DNA of 48,729 nucleotides from SSF26 sp037443945 (GCA_037443945.1 JBBINH010000025.1:1-48729), one strand, 5' to 3'. Shown: positions 1 to 8,288, numbered from the stretch's first letter. Made by a program: numbers and translations. The notes: generated from the letters alone by a model not told the origin.

Positions 1-108
1 ATAGGCGCGGTCGCGTTCCTCGGCTTCATGGCGGAGGGCAGCCATTTCTTCGCGATAGGCACGGTCGCGTTCCTCGGCCTCGCGGCGGAGGGCGGCCATT
101 TCGCGCAC
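1..108. repeat. 54-bp tandem repeat (two units) in the coiled-coil gene
   Basis: Positions 1-54 and 55-108 are two copies of a 54-bp unit, each starting ATAGGC, with about 11 mismatches clustered at one end. The unit equals 18 codons and encodes the coiled-coil repeat of the minus-strand gene. The array may continue beyond the left edge. Confidence 0.8.
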
Positions 109-345
109 GTATTGCCCGTGCAGAGTGGCGATGGCGGCGCTCAACTCCGATTGCTGCGTCTGCAGACGCTCGTACGAGCTATGCATCTCTCGGACAAAGC
201 GTTCCATCTCTTGCCGCAAACTATCGACGGTTTGGGCTATGGTGACCGTGTGTTGGACCAGGCCGTGCATCGTTGTTGTCAACTCATACATGGCCTTTTC
301 GAGTTCAGATGTGCGTTCGGCTACGGCCGCCAGGGTGGTCATCAT
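1..345 (-). CDS. Coiled-coil protein with 18-residue repeats (3' end outside window)
   Basis: The frame is open without a stop from an ATGATG at 345-340 to the window edge, so the C-terminus is missing; 115 codons are visible. A GGAG Shine-Dalgarno lies about 6 nt before the first ATG. The protein is hydrophilic and almost entirely predicted helix, rich in Glu, Arg, Ala and Gln. It ends in two copies of an 18-residue unit of the type EMAALRxEAEERDRAY, which is typical of a long coiled coil. No signal peptide, membrane segment or enzymatic motif is visible. Its function is unknown; a structural or scaffolding coiled coil is an inference. The opposite-strand frame over the same bases is a shadow of this one. 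Confidence 0.7.
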   Translation of the reverse strand, partial: MMTTLAAVAERTSELEKAMYELTTTMHGLVQHTVTIAQTVDSLRQEMERFVREMHSSYERLQTQQSELSAAIATLHGQYVREMAALRREAEERDRAYREEMAALRHEAEERDRAY

Positions 346-370
346 TCGTCTCCGCAGTAGATGGGGCTTT

Positions 371-376
371 AGTATA
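371..376 (-). promoter_or_regulatory. Candidate -10 box for the coiled-coil gene
   Basis: On the minus strand TATACT lies 25 nt before the ATG at 345, in the 39-bp gap after the PHP gene stop. The -35 region is not recognisable, so this rests on the -10 match and its position only. Confidence 0.4.
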
Positions 377-384
377 CCACAAAG

Positions 385-1125
385 TTATACGGCACGTACC
401 CGCATCCAACGCGGGTGTCCCTCCGCACCCTTGCGTACTTCGAAGTCGTCTACCAATCCCATGCCAAGGCGCAAGGCGAAGCGCCAGGCCATATGGCGGA
501 AATAGCCATCCCGGCGCCGAACCGGTAACGGCACGACTGCCCCGGTTTCCAGGGCTCGTCGCAGATCGGCAACGGTATGCCCAGCGAATACGGTGGTCGC
601 ACACCCGATCCAGGCTAGGGAGTGGGCGTCCGAATTGCCCAACCCCGGTAAATTCACCTCCCAGCGTAGGTCCTGGGCCGCGGCATTGTCCTGGAGCGTG
701 GCCAGCGCGCCGTTTTCGGCCTCGAGCCCGGCCAGCAAACCGGGATGGCGCCGGACGATCTGACGCAAACGCGCCCGGCCGATGCTTTTCCCCAAGCTAC
801 CGGTAGGATGGGCAGCGAAGGGCAATCCTCCCCGCAACCGCACCTGTTCGGCCGTCTCGACGAACGATTGCCAAGGCCGCACCGGCGTCTCCAGGAACAG
901 GGCCAACAGATGACCCTCGCGTGTGGTGATCTCCATGCCGGGAACGACCTGAACCCGAAAACGTGCCGCCATCTCGCAAGCCTGAAGGGCACCGGTCAGG
1001 GTATCGTGATCGGTAATGGCGATGACATCCAGGTCGGTGAACTCGGAAACGTGATGAAGGATGGCGGCTACCGTAGCCGTACCATCGCTATGACAGGAAT
1101 GGATGTGGAGATCGGCAAGACCCAT
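385..1125 (-). CDS. PHP-domain phosphoesterase (RNase AM / TrpH-like)
   Basis: The 246-residue protein begins with the PHP motif LHIHSCHSDG, where His and Asp residues bind metal. It continues with ITDHDT, a central PGMEIT segment, an AAHP motif and a late GNSDAH motif, the order expected for PHP family phosphoesterases. Relatives of this size hydrolyse 3',5'-bisphosphonucleotides or trim RNA 5' ends; which applies here is inference. The start at 1125 places LHIHSH-type residues near the N-terminus as in the family. Upstream in-frame codons would add 44 residues without homologous character. It is divergent from the LysM-M23 gene and followed closely by the coiled-coil gene. Confidence 0.85.
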   Translation of the reverse strand: MGLADLHIHSCHSDGTATVAAILHHVSEFTDLDVIAITDHDTLTGALQACEMAARFRVQVVPGMEITTREGHLLALFLETPVRPWQSFVETAEQVRLRGGLPFAAHPTGSLGKSIGRARLRQIVRRHPGLLAGLEAENGALATLQDNAAAQDLRWEVNLPGLGNSDAHSLAWIGCATTVFAGHTVADLRRALETGAVVPLPVRRRDGYFRHMAWRFALRLGMGLVDDFEVRKGAEGHPRWMRVRAV

Positions 1126-1141
1126 GACGATGTCAGAGCGA

Positions 1142-1193
1142 ACTATATAGCCAAAAAGAGGTATTGAGAAGCGAGGGCCGTTGCTGTTATGAT
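1142..1193. promoter_or_regulatory. Overlapping divergent promoters
   Basis: Plus strand: TTGAGA (1164-1169), an 18-bp spacer and TATGAT (1188-1193), 35 nt before the LysM-M23 ATG. Minus strand: TTCTCA (1170-1165), a 17-bp spacer and TATAGT (1147-1142), 16 nt before the PHP start. The two -35 boxes occupy the same bases, so the polymerases should compete. Confidence 0.45.
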
Positions 1194-1228
1194 AAAGAAT
1201 CGACGGCCGTCTGTCCAACCGTTTCCTT

Positions 1229-2299
1229 ATGACTCGCCTGTTGCGTTTGGTTCTCATTCTGTTCGTCGCCTTGCTTCTCGTGCCGGCACGCGGTCTGGCC
1301 GGTGGGCCTCTGCCGCCTCCTGCTGGGGTGTTTCAGGCGCTACCCACGCCTACACCGCCGCCGTTGCCGACACTGACACCGGTCTCCGTGCGGGACGAAG
1401 TCGGTCCGAGGGCAAAGACGTTGACTTATCGCCTCTATCTCCCGCAGTTGCGCACGACCGCCCCTCCCCGCCACCGCTCAGAAAGCGATGCCGGTGTGTC
1501 CGTGTCGGGCGAAGCGCAGCCACCTGCCCATTCGGGGCCTCCTGTCGGTCGCTTTCTCTATACCGTCCGGCCTGGGGATACCCCGGACCGAGTGGCCATT
1601 GCCCTCGGCCGCGATAGCCAAACCATGGCGTGTGTTCGTGGGCAGGACGGCCGACCGGTAGACGAGTGGCACGGCGGTATGGTCGTTCTTATTCCGGCTC
1701 TCGGCGATCTGTGCCATCGGGTCAAATCCGGTGAGACCATTGCCCGCATTGCCGCCTGGTACGGCATCGAACCGGAGGCGCTTATCGACGCCAATCGACT
1801 TACGGACGAAGCGGCGTTAGAACCCGGCCAATACCTCCTCATTCCCGATGCCCGCAGCCGCTACCGCGATCCCGAGGACGCACGCATTCCGCGCACACCG
1901 GGTAACGGCTGGCCCTACGGCGACGGCCGCTTCATCTGGCCCATCACCAACGGCGTCACGGCCATCACCCAGGGTTTTCGCCACGGCCAGCATATGGCCC
2001 TCGACATCGCCGCCGAAGCGGGGACGCCGGTCTATGCCGTCGATGCGGGGACGGTCCTGACTGCCGGCTGGAGCGATAACGGCTATGGTTATCATATCGT
2101 GATCGATCATGGGATTGATTACATCACGCTTTATGCTCATTTGCGCGAGTATTTTGTGAAATCGGGCGATATTGTTAAGAAAGGCGATATCATTGGACTT
2201 GTCGGATCTACCGGCAATTCCACCGGACCCCATCTGCATTTTGAAGTGCGTGACTACGGATATCTTATCGATCCCCTACTTGTTTTGCCGAAAAGATGA
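1229..2299 (+). CDS. Exported LysM-M23 peptidoglycan endopeptidase
   Basis: The 356-residue protein has a signal peptide or anchor (about 1-24) and a Pro-Thr-rich linker (about 28-55). Two LysM-type modules follow (about 109-155 and 162-206; the second has the classic YxVKSGETIARIA form). A C-terminal M23 metallopeptidase domain covers about 250-350. Zinc ligands of the M23 fold are visible as H255xxxD259 and the H335LH337FE motif, with YAH near 304. M23 enzymes cut peptide cross-links in peptidoglycan, and LysM modules bind glycan, so the protein should act in the cell envelope. The first LysM is more diverged than the second. The start is the first ATG downstream of a good promoter; no clear Shine-Dalgarno is seen. 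Confidence 0.92.
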   Translation: MTRLLRLVLILFVALLLVPARGLAGGPLPPPAGVFQALPTPTPPPLPTLTPVSVRDEVGPRAKTLTYRLYLPQLRTTAPPRHRSESDAGVSVSGEAQPPAHSGPPVGRFLYTVRPGDTPDRVAIALGRDSQTMACVRGQDGRPVDEWHGGMVVLIPALGDLCHRVKSGETIARIAAWYGIEPEALIDANRLTDEAALEPGQYLLIPDARSRYRDPEDARIPRTPGNGWPYGDGRFIWPITNGVTAITQGFRHGQHMALDIAAEAGTPVYAVDAGTVLTAGWSDNGYGYHIVIDHGIDYITLYAHLREYFVKSGDIVKKGDIIGLVGSTGNSTGPHLHFEVRDYGYLIDPLLVLPKR

Positions 2300-2462
2300 T
2301 ATAATTATTCGTTTATGCAAATTTAGCAGCTTATGGCTTGGAGAAGGGGGCGATCGGACCCGTCTTCAGACGCAGGGCTTATGTGCCGAAAACCGGTGGA
2401 AAGGCTGACCGAATCATGACAAGACGATAGCCATGACGGCAAACGGGATGATACCCGGTCAG
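2300..2462 (+). ncRNA. Candidate structured RNA between convergent genes
   Basis: A perfect TATAAT (2300-2305) begins right at the stop of the LysM-M23 gene, although its -35 is poor. The downstream 150 nt has no reading frame but several pairings: CGTC-TTCA-GACG (2361-2372), CTGACCG (2405-2411) with CGGTCAG (2456-2462), and inside that TCATG (2414-2418) with CATGA (2432-2436). The competing hairpin CGGG/CCCG (2444-2457) shares bases with the outer stem. I compared it by eye with common riboswitches, SRP and RNase P RNA and recognised none. It could instead be the termination region of the two convergent genes. Confidence 0.25.
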
Positions 2463-4888
2463 TGTGTGGCTACCAATTCCAGCCGATAGAGCGGGTCGGA
2501 TTCTTCGACTTTGGCGCGTGAGAAGGCCATGGGGATCATCTCGCCCTCCAGCCAGATGTGCATCAAGTTGTCATAGAAACGGTGACCGGGTAGGCCGGAT
2601 TGACCCGGCGCCGCGATGAATAAGGAGCGATCCCACTGCGCCACATCGATGACCATGCGGTAAAGCGGCGCCACCGTGACCGTGCGCAAGGGCATCGTGT
2701 AGTCCAGAAGCTGCGCATTGAGCGTGGTGTTGCTGCCGGGAACGGGGAAAGGACCACGGTTGAGCAATTGGCGGAAGGGGCGAAATCCCCCAAGCGGATG
2801 TTGCCAGATGATCTGATGGAGACGGCCCCAATGCCAGCGACGGGCATCGTCACCGATCGTTTGTTTCAGCGTCTCTACGGCCCGCTTGAGGGCCAGAGCC
2901 AGGAGCTCCTCTCGTGTGCGGGGGCGACCCGTCGAACCTTCGCCGAACCACCAGGATTCTTCATGCTCCAGCCATTCTGCCAGCCGGGTTACGGCCTGAA
3001 GACCAAAGGCACCGCCGAGGAGCGGGCGCAGGCGCGGCAGGCCGATAAAATCGCCCAGCGCCGGTCCTAGCTTGTCGCCATAGACCAACTGGAGTAGGTG
3101 GTAAAGGCATAACTCGAACACCACGGCCGCCATGCTGTCTGTGTCCATGCGGTAGTTCCACTCCAGCAAGGCCCGCTGCGCCCGACGCTCCCAGGGGTCC
3201 TTGGGGTCGATCAGGGTAAAGTAGGGCGCCAGGGTTCGGCCGAGATGTGTGAAGGTGTCGGTTTGGTACGTCTGGAAATCACGGGTGGAGTGACGGGGTC
3301 GGCTGCTCAGCAGTTCGGCGATGCGACGGGCACGATAGCCCGGATAGTGGTCGAGGCCCCACCAATAGGGATAATCGTTGGGGACAACGCGGTTGTTGGC
3401 CGAGAAAAGCTGACCTTCGGGCGGGTTGAACCGTTGCGGCATGGCCTCGGCCGGAATATAGCCCACCCATTCGTGCGTACCGCTATAACCCGGCGCCGGC
3501 ACCAACCCCTGACCTGCTGCCCGTATGGGGACCCGGCCGGCCACAATCAGGCCGATATTGCCGTCCCGGTCGGCGTAGACCAAGCTGAGCGCCGGGGTGA
3601 TGTGCCGGGCGGCAGCCTGACGAAACGCCTCCCAGTTGTGGGCGCGCTGGAGATCCAAGAGGGCCTCGATGCTGTTCGTCTCGTCGTGTCCTACCCAACG
3701 CAGGGCCAGGGGTGGGAAATTCCGCTCGTGTTCGGCCAGGAACTCGCCGATCAACGGCCCATGACGGGTCACCGTGACGCTCTGACGCTGGGGCGCTGCC
3801 CCGCGCACATGGATCTCCTCTTCCCAGTGCCGGGCATCTTCCCAGACATCGCCGTACAGAAAGCGATTGGGGATGTGAGGATGCCGTTTTTCCACATAGA
3901 GATCGGCCGTGTCGGGAAAAGCGGCGGTGGCACCCCAGGCGATATGGTCATTATGGCCCAGGAGCACGCCGGGGATGCCGGCCATGCCGGCGCCGATCAA
4001 CCGGAGCGGGGTATCGCCCCCGGCTTCCAGATGGATGAGATGCCACGGTCCCGGCATGGTTACGGCCAGATGGGGATCGTTGGCCAGCAGGGGCTTGCCC
4101 GTGATCGAGCGTTCCCCGCCGATGACCCAGTTGTTGCTTCCCTGGCCGGGAGCGGTCAGCCCGATATAGCTCTGCATCTCGCGGTAGGCCTGCAACAGCC
4201 GTTCGGCCTGGCCGGGCTGGACTTCTCCGGGCAGGACGACCGGGTTACCGGGAGGATAATCGGGCAATAGCTCGGCCGCACGCGTCGGTCCCAACCGCGT
4301 GTAGAGGCTGACCCGGGTCAGTTCCTCTTGCCAGTTGCCGCTGAGCGCCCAACCCAACAGCAGCGTGATGCTCAGCGAATCCACCGGGGTCCACGGCTCC
4401 GGTCGGATGCCCAGTACGGTGAACTCGAGAGGGAGGCGACGACCGTACAGCTGCAGAAAGGCGTTGATGCCGCGGGCATAGTTGGCGAGCACGGCCTGCG
4501 TTTCGGGACGCAGGCGGGCGAACTGCGCCTCGGCTGTGCGTCGGAACCCGATCACGCGTGCCAGGCGGTCGAACGGCAGCCCCTCTTCGCCCAGCCCTTC
4601 GCTAAGGCGTCCCGCTGCCAGGCGCCGCCACTGCTCCATCTGCCAGAGGCGGTCTTGAGCATGGACAAAGCCCTGCGCAAACCAGAGATCGTCCTCGTTT
4701 TGCGCGTAGATGTGCGGTACGCCCCAACGATCGCGCAGGACCTCAACCGTTGCCCGCAAGCCCGGCACCCGCAGCCGGCCCTCGATGTGGGGGTGCGGTC
4801 GATACACCAATGCCCATCCGATCAGCAGGAAGACACTTGCGCCGAGGATGAAGAGGGCACTAAGGACAAGGGCCAGTGTCATCGTCAT
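2459..4888 (-). CDS. Penicillin acylase family Ntn hydrolase, membrane anchored
   Basis: The 809-residue protein has an N-terminal membrane segment (about 3-27), an alpha-chain region with RDRWGVPHIYA and a spacer, and the autocleavage site GQG-Ser251-NNW. Cleavage there would expose Ser251 as the N-terminal nucleophile of the beta chain. The motifs RHGP and SANNRV (the Asn of the oxyanion hole) lie downstream as in penicillin G acylase and acyl-homoserine-lactone acylases. The full length matches the family. The substrate (acyl amides, possibly quorum-sensing lactones or cell-wall-derived amides) cannot be told from sequence. The start chosen is the first of two close ATGs at 4888. It is divergent from the Pro-Thr-rich protein gene. 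Confidence 0.92.
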   Translation of the reverse strand: MTMTLALVLSALFILGASVFLLIGWALVYRPHPHIEGRLRVPGLRATVEVLRDRWGVPHIYAQNEDDLWFAQGFVHAQDRLWQMEQWRRLAAGRLSEGLGEEGLPFDRLARVIGFRRTAEAQFARLRPETQAVLANYARGINAFLQLYGRRLPLEFTVLGIRPEPWTPVDSLSITLLLGWALSGNWQEELTRVSLYTRLGPTRAAELLPDYPPGNPVVLPGEVQPGQAERLLQAYREMQSYIGLTAPGQGSNNWVIGGERSITGKPLLANDPHLAVTMPGPWHLIHLEAGGDTPLRLIGAGMAGIPGVLLGHNDHIAWGATAAFPDTADLYVEKRHPHIPNRFLYGDVWEDARHWEEEIHVRGAAPQRQSVTVTRHGPLIGEFLAEHERNFPPLALRWVGHDETNSIEALLDLQRAHNWEAFRQAAARHITPALSLVYADRDGNIGLIVAGRVPIRAAGQGLVPAPGYSGTHEWVGYIPAEAMPQRFNPPEGQLFSANNRVVPNDYPYWWGLDHYPGYRARRIAELLSSRPRHSTRDFQTYQTDTFTHLGRTLAPYFTLIDPKDPWERRAQRALLEWNYRMDTDSMAAVVFELCLYHLLQLVYGDKLGPALGDFIGLPRLRPLLGGAFGLQAVTRLAEWLEHEESWWFGEGSTGRPRTREELLALALKRAVETLKQTIGDDARRWHWGRLHQIIWQHPLGGFRPFRQLLNRGPFPVPGSNTTLNAQLLDYTMPLRTVTVAPLYRMVIDVAQWDRSLFIAAPGQSGLPGHRFYDNLMHIWLEGEMIPMAFSRAKVEESDPLYRLELVATH

Positions 4889-4917
4889 GGCTGCAGTCTA
4901 AACCAAACGTCGGCGCC

Positions 4918-4947
4918 TGTGCAAAGGCCTGAGCAACGGGTTATAAT
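4918..4947 (+). promoter_or_regulatory. Promoter of the Pro-Thr-rich protein gene, probably leaderless
   Basis: A consensus TATAAT (4942-4947) sits 18 bp after a weak -35 (TGTGCA, 4918-4923). Only 8 nt separate the -10 from the ATG at 4956, so transcription would start at or next to the start codon, with no room for a Shine-Dalgarno. Confidence 0.5.
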
Positions 4948-4955
4948 GGCGCACC

Positions 4956-5600
4956 ATGAATGGCTTTCGTCGTTTGCGCGTTTGGTACGGGCAACAGGCT
5001 CTTCTCATCTGGCTGGTCATAGCGACCCTTATGCTCACGACCGGTCTCAGCATCATCGGTCCTGCGGGGACACGGGCCTTTCAGAGCGATAGTCCCACGG
5101 CCACGCCCGTCCCCACGGCGACACCGCTCCCTACGGCCACGCCCGTGCCCACGGCAACACCGCTGCCTACGGCGACGCCCATCCCCACGGATACACCGCC
5201 GCCCACGGCTCCGCCTGTGTCCACGGCGACGCCGCCACCTGTGACGATACTGTTGCCGACCGCCACACCGCCGCTGCCGGAACCGCTGCCGACCCTCATC
5301 CCACCCCCGGCCGTGATCTCGCCGACGGCAATCCTGGAGCCCTTGCCGACACCGACGATGGCCCCAGGCGCAGGCATCACCGTTACCGAGCCGACAACGG
5401 CCGTTGCGGCAACGACCGAACTGGCCTCGGCAGGCGCAACCACCGACCGGCTGGTCAAGTTGATCGATACGTTTGTCCTCTACACCGCCTATTTCCTTTT
5501 GGGATGCGGTCTGATTGCCTTCGTCTCTCTGGCGGTGGGGTTTTTCTATTTGCATCGACGGGCCCAAAGGCTGACCGGGTCCGATCGGACACCACGCTGA
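4956..5600 (+). CDS. Pro-Thr-rich exported membrane protein, unknown function
   Basis: The 214-residue protein has an N-terminal hydrophobic segment (about 15-35) and a long Pro-Thr-Ala linker made largely of six-residue PTATPx units (about 47-93 and looser to 140). A C-terminal membrane helix (about 173-195) follows, then a short basic tail with RR and R residues, suggesting a cytoplasmic end. No enzymatic domain is recognisable. Such linkers are common in Chloroflexota surface proteins and often carry O-glycans or cross the wall, which would be inference here. It is followed 9 bp later by a GT-C glycosyltransferase gene, so the two may be co-transcribed. Confidence 0.75.
   Translation: MNGFRRLRVWYGQQALLIWLVIATLMLTTGLSIIGPAGTRAFQSDSPTATPVPTATPLPTATPVPTATPLPTATPIPTDTPPPTAPPVSTATPPPVTILLPTATPPLPEPLPTLIPPPAVISPTAILEPLPTPTMAPGAGITVTEPTTAVAATTELASAGATTDRLVKLIDTFVLYTAYFLLGCGLIAFVSLAVGFFYLHRRAQRLTGSDRTPR
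5094..5234 (+). repeat. 18-bp tandem repeats coding for PTATPx
   Basis: About eight degenerate 18-bp units (CCCACGGCNACNCCNNTN-like) encode Pro-Thr-Ala-Thr-Pro-x. Alternate units give a 36-bp higher-order pattern (PVPTATPLPTAT). Confidence 0.75.
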
Positions 5601-5609
5601 CAAGGCGTT

Positions 5610-7037
5610 ATGACAAGGCACCGGTTGTCGCGCGAGACCGTGTTGGTATGGGTCTTGGTGTTGGCGGCCTGGGCGTGGCGTCTTTACGGCCTGGATGCGC
5701 AGTCCCTCTGGCGCGATGAGACCGATAGCCTGCGTTTTGCCACCCGACCGCTGGCCCAGGCGCTGGCCATGTTTACCCGACCGGGCGAAAACGGTCCGCT
5801 CTTTTTCCTGCTGTTGCGGCCCTGGCTGGCCGTAGCCGGGCACAGCGAATTTGCCTTGCGTTTTCCCAGCGCGCTGGCAGGGGTTTTGGCCGTACCGTTG
5901 ATCTATCGCTGGGGGCGATGGCTGGGCACGCGGCGGATGGGTTGGGTGGCGGCGCTGTTGCTGAGCTTCAATCCCTACCATCTCTGGTACAGCCAGGAAG
6001 CCAAGATGTATGCCCTGGTGGTGACTCTGATCCTGGCCGTCCTGTGGGCTTTCGTCCGGGCTATGGAGCGAGGCGGGTGGTGGCGATGGGGCCTGTGGGT
6101 GGCGCTGGTTTCGGTGTGCTTTTATCTCCACGTCCTGGCTGCCTTGGTCCTGCCTTTGCAGGTGGTCTGGTTTCTGCTCATGCCGCGCTGGCGTCGTCGT
6201 TGGCGGTCGTTCGCGGCGGCGTTGGCCGTGCTGATCCTGCCTTATCTGCCCTTGATTGGCTGGCAATGGACCTTGCTCACCGATCCCGACTTTGCCACCG
6301 GTCATCCCTTTGTGCCTCTGGGGCGGATGCTGCTTGTCACCTGGGCGGCGCAGTTGGCCGGTATTCTGGTTTTGCCGGGGATGTGGATTCTGGCGCCGGC
6401 CGTTTTCCTGTTGCTGGCGGGTGCGTTCTGGCCTTCGGATCGCCTGCGCGGGGTGCGCCTTCTGCTGACCTGGTGGTTCGTACCGCTCTTGCTGCTTTAC
6501 GTCATCTGCCTGATCACACCCCTATTCACCGATCGCTATCTCATCTGGACGTTGCCGGCCCAACTGTTGCTCATGGCCTGGGGGGTGATCAAGGTGGCCC
6601 AACGTTACCGGCTGCTGGCCCTGAGTGTACTGGCCTTGTGGCTGGCCTTTCCGTTTGGGGTGGGCTGGCAACAAATGCACATGCCCATCAAGTCGGATTT
6701 TCGCGCGGCGGCCGGCTACGTGGCCCCGCGACGCCAGCCCGGCGATGTGACGCTGTTCCTCATGCCTTATATTCGTCACACCTATCGCTATTATGATCCC
6801 GGCTCCTATCCCTGGTTAGAGGCCCCTTATGCCAATCGGCCCACGGATGCGGCCCAGGTGCCCGAACGTCTGGCGACCATGCTGGCCGGTTATCAGGGCG
6901 TGTGGCTGATCGAGAGCGAAGCCGATTTTTACGACCGGCAAGGCCTCATCCGCCGTTGGCTGGAAAGCCACGGGCAGCGCCAGGTGCAAGCCCGGTTCAC
7001 CCTCGTCACCGTCACCTATTATCGCCTGCAACCCTGA
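5610..7037 (+). CDS. GT-C family membrane glycosyltransferase (GT39/ArnT-like)
   Basis: This is a 475-residue polytopic membrane protein. An early loop contains LWRDE, where the acidic pair matches the catalytic/metal Asp-Glu of GT-C enzymes. A later segment with WYSQEAKMYAL is typical of bacterial PMT-like transferases (YSQEARMY form). About ten hydrophobic segments follow, with a soluble C-terminal part from about 370. These enzymes move a sugar from a lipid-phosphate donor on the outer face of the membrane. The acceptor is unknown; the neighbouring Pro-Thr-rich protein would be a plausible target for O-glycosylation, but only proximity supports that. AAGG lies 7 nt before the ATG. Confidence 0.85.
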   Translation: MTRHRLSRETVLVWVLVLAAWAWRLYGLDAQSLWRDETDSLRFATRPLAQALAMFTRPGENGPLFFLLLRPWLAVAGHSEFALRFPSALAGVLAVPLIYRWGRWLGTRRMGWVAALLLSFNPYHLWYSQEAKMYALVVTLILAVLWAFVRAMERGGWWRWGLWVALVSVCFYLHVLAALVLPLQVVWFLLMPRWRRRWRSFAAALAVLILPYLPLIGWQWTLLTDPDFATGHPFVPLGRMLLVTWAAQLAGILVLPGMWILAPAVFLLLAGAFWPSDRLRGVRLLLTWWFVPLLLLYVICLITPLFTDRYLIWTLPAQLLLMAWGVIKVAQRYRLLALSVLALWLAFPFGVGWQQMHMPIKSDFRAAAGYVAPRRQPGDVTLFLMPYIRHTYRYYDPGSYPWLEAPYANRPTDAAQVPERLATMLAGYQGVWLIESEADFYDRQGLIRRWLESHGQRQVQARFTLVTVTYYRLQP

Positions 7038-7057
7038 GCGGCGCGGCGGCTCAGGGT
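7031..7057. terminator. Inverted repeat spanning both stops of convergent genes
   Basis: ACCCTGAGC (7031-7039) and GCTCAGGGT (7049-7057) are perfect 9-bp arms around a 9-nt GC-only loop. The TGA of the plus-strand glycosyltransferase lies in one arm and the TGA of the minus-strand protease in the other. There is no T-tract, so a role as bidirectional terminator or 3'-end stabiliser is inferred. Confidence 0.45.
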
Positions 7058-8181
7058 AACGGCGGCCGGCCGGCCACCCAGTTTTGCACGTCCACGATGG
7101 TGATCAGGAACATCAGACCGAGCAGCAGCGCAAAACCGGCCAGATGAACCAGAGCCTCTTTTTCCGGGGGGATGCGCTTGCGGCGTATGCCTTCAAGCGC
7201 GACGAAAAGAAGGCGGCCGCCATCGAGGGCCGGGATAGGCAACAGGTTGAGGACGGCCAGGTTCAGGCTGAGGATGGCGGTCAGCTCCAGCAGGTTGGCC
7301 CAACCCTGGCGGGCCACCTCGGCCGTAATCCGGGCGATGGCGACAGGTCCGCCCACACCGCCTTCGGGCACGGCGCTCTGTTGTCCGAACAGCCCTCGCA
7401 ACAGGCCGCTCAGCCCCTCGATCATCAGGCCGATAAAGCGAACGGTATAGGTCACACCGGCGACCAGGGCTTCGCCTACCCCCATCCGTTCACGCGTGAC
7501 CGCATCCGGCGGGATGATGGGAGCAATGCGCACGCCGATGGCTCCCTGACCGGGCGGGATTTCGGCAGGAAGACGGGGTACGATGGTCACGGTGAACTGT
7601 TGTCCTGACCGTTCGAGGACGATGGCGACCGGGCGACCGGCGCCGGCGCGGATGGCATTGCTGACGTTCTCGGCGCCGAACATCTCCACGCCGTCGATCC
7701 GGATAAACACATCGCCCACCTGCAAACCGGCGGCTTCGGCCGGACTGTCGGGGGCCACGGCCTCGATCTGGACGCGCATCGTGGCAGGGTCCGCCTGCAG
7801 GCGGGGGACGCCGACGGCGGCCAGGAGGACGGCAAAAAGCACGACGGCCGTGACGATGTTCATGAAGGAACCGGCCACCAGGACGACGGCGCGACGCAAG
7901 GGAGGAGCGGCGGCCAGGCTACCGGGTCCGTCGAAATCGTCCTGTTCGCCCACCATCTTGACAAAGCCTCCCAACGGCAACCAGTTGAGGGTATATTCAA
8001 CACCGTTGCGCTCGAAGAGTTTGAGCATGCGCGGGGGATACCCAAAACCGAACTCACGCACACGCACGCCCATCCAGCGGGCGGCCAGAAAATGGCCCAA
8101 TTCGTGGACGAAAATGAGAAAACCCAGGATGGGGATAACGGCCAAAATGGCCAAACCGCTCAGATTGAATTGGTCAAACAT
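7051..8181 (-). CDS. rseP: RIP site-2 metalloprotease (RseP/RasP family)
   Basis: The 376-residue M50 protease has HELGH at 26-30 in the first membrane helix (zinc ligands and catalytic Glu). A single PDZ domain lies about 125-205 (GLQVGDVFIRIDG), followed by the C-terminal NLLPIPALDGG motif whose Asp is the third ligand. The family cuts anti-sigma factors and leftover signal peptides inside the membrane. The ATG at 8181 was preferred because GGAG lies 8 nt upstream; a TTG at 8199 would add six residues. Both M50 hallmark motifs are intact. Confidence 0.93.
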   Translation of the reverse strand: MFDQFNLSGLAILAVIPILGFLIFVHELGHFLAARWMGVRVREFGFGYPPRMLKLFERNGVEYTLNWLPLGGFVKMVGEQDDFDGPGSLAAAPPLRRAVVLVAGSFMNIVTAVVLFAVLLAAVGVPRLQADPATMRVQIEAVAPDSPAEAAGLQVGDVFIRIDGVEMFGAENVSNAIRAGAGRPVAIVLERSGQQFTVTIVPRLPAEIPPGQGAIGVRIAPIIPPDAVTRERMGVGEALVAGVTYTVRFIGLMIEGLSGLLRGLFGQQSAVPEGGVGGPVAIARITAEVARQGWANLLELTAILSLNLAVLNLLPIPALDGGRLLFVALEGIRRKRIPPEKEALVHLAGFALLLGLMFLITIVDVQNWVAGRPPLP

Positions 8182-8211
8182 CACAACTCCGAAAGGCAAA
8201 GAGCTCGTTTC

Positions 8212-8217
8212 ATTGTA
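8212..8217 (-). promoter_or_regulatory. Candidate -10 box for rseP
   Basis: TACAAT on the minus strand lies 30 nt before the chosen rseP start. No clear -35 element is visible. Confidence 0.35.
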
Positions 8218-8261
8218 GCACAGGTCTGTCCGGCCGATGTAGGCCCTCTACCGAAGCAAAT

Positions 8262-8288
8262 GGGGGTGAGAGGCCCCTTCCCACCCCC
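8262..8288 (-). terminator. Hairpin downstream of the DUF4349 gene
   Basis: GGGGGTG (8262-8268) and CACCCCC (8282-8288) form a 7-bp stem with a 13-nt loop, 27 bp beyond the DUF4349 stop. It is followed on the minus strand only by ATTTG, so termination strength is doubtful. Confidence 0.3.

Noticed and set aside
28..360. Plus-strand frame over the window start
   Set aside because: The minus frame has a Shine-Dalgarno, a -10 box and a coherent coiled-coil repeat; the plus frame is its shadow.
2300..2462. Cyclic-di-GMP, c-di-AMP, cobalamin riboswitch or SRP RNA
   Set aside because: Conserved cores of these RNAs were not found by eye, and no gene follows on the same strand.
5094..5234. Tandem repeats as a CRISPR array
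   Set aside because: Units are contiguous 18-mers without spacers, in frame in a Pro-Thr linker.
4941..6305. 454-residue minus-strand frame opposite the Pro-Thr protein and glycosyltransferase
   Set aside because: Low-complexity Arg/Gln-rich shadow of the repeat-coding and membrane-protein frames.
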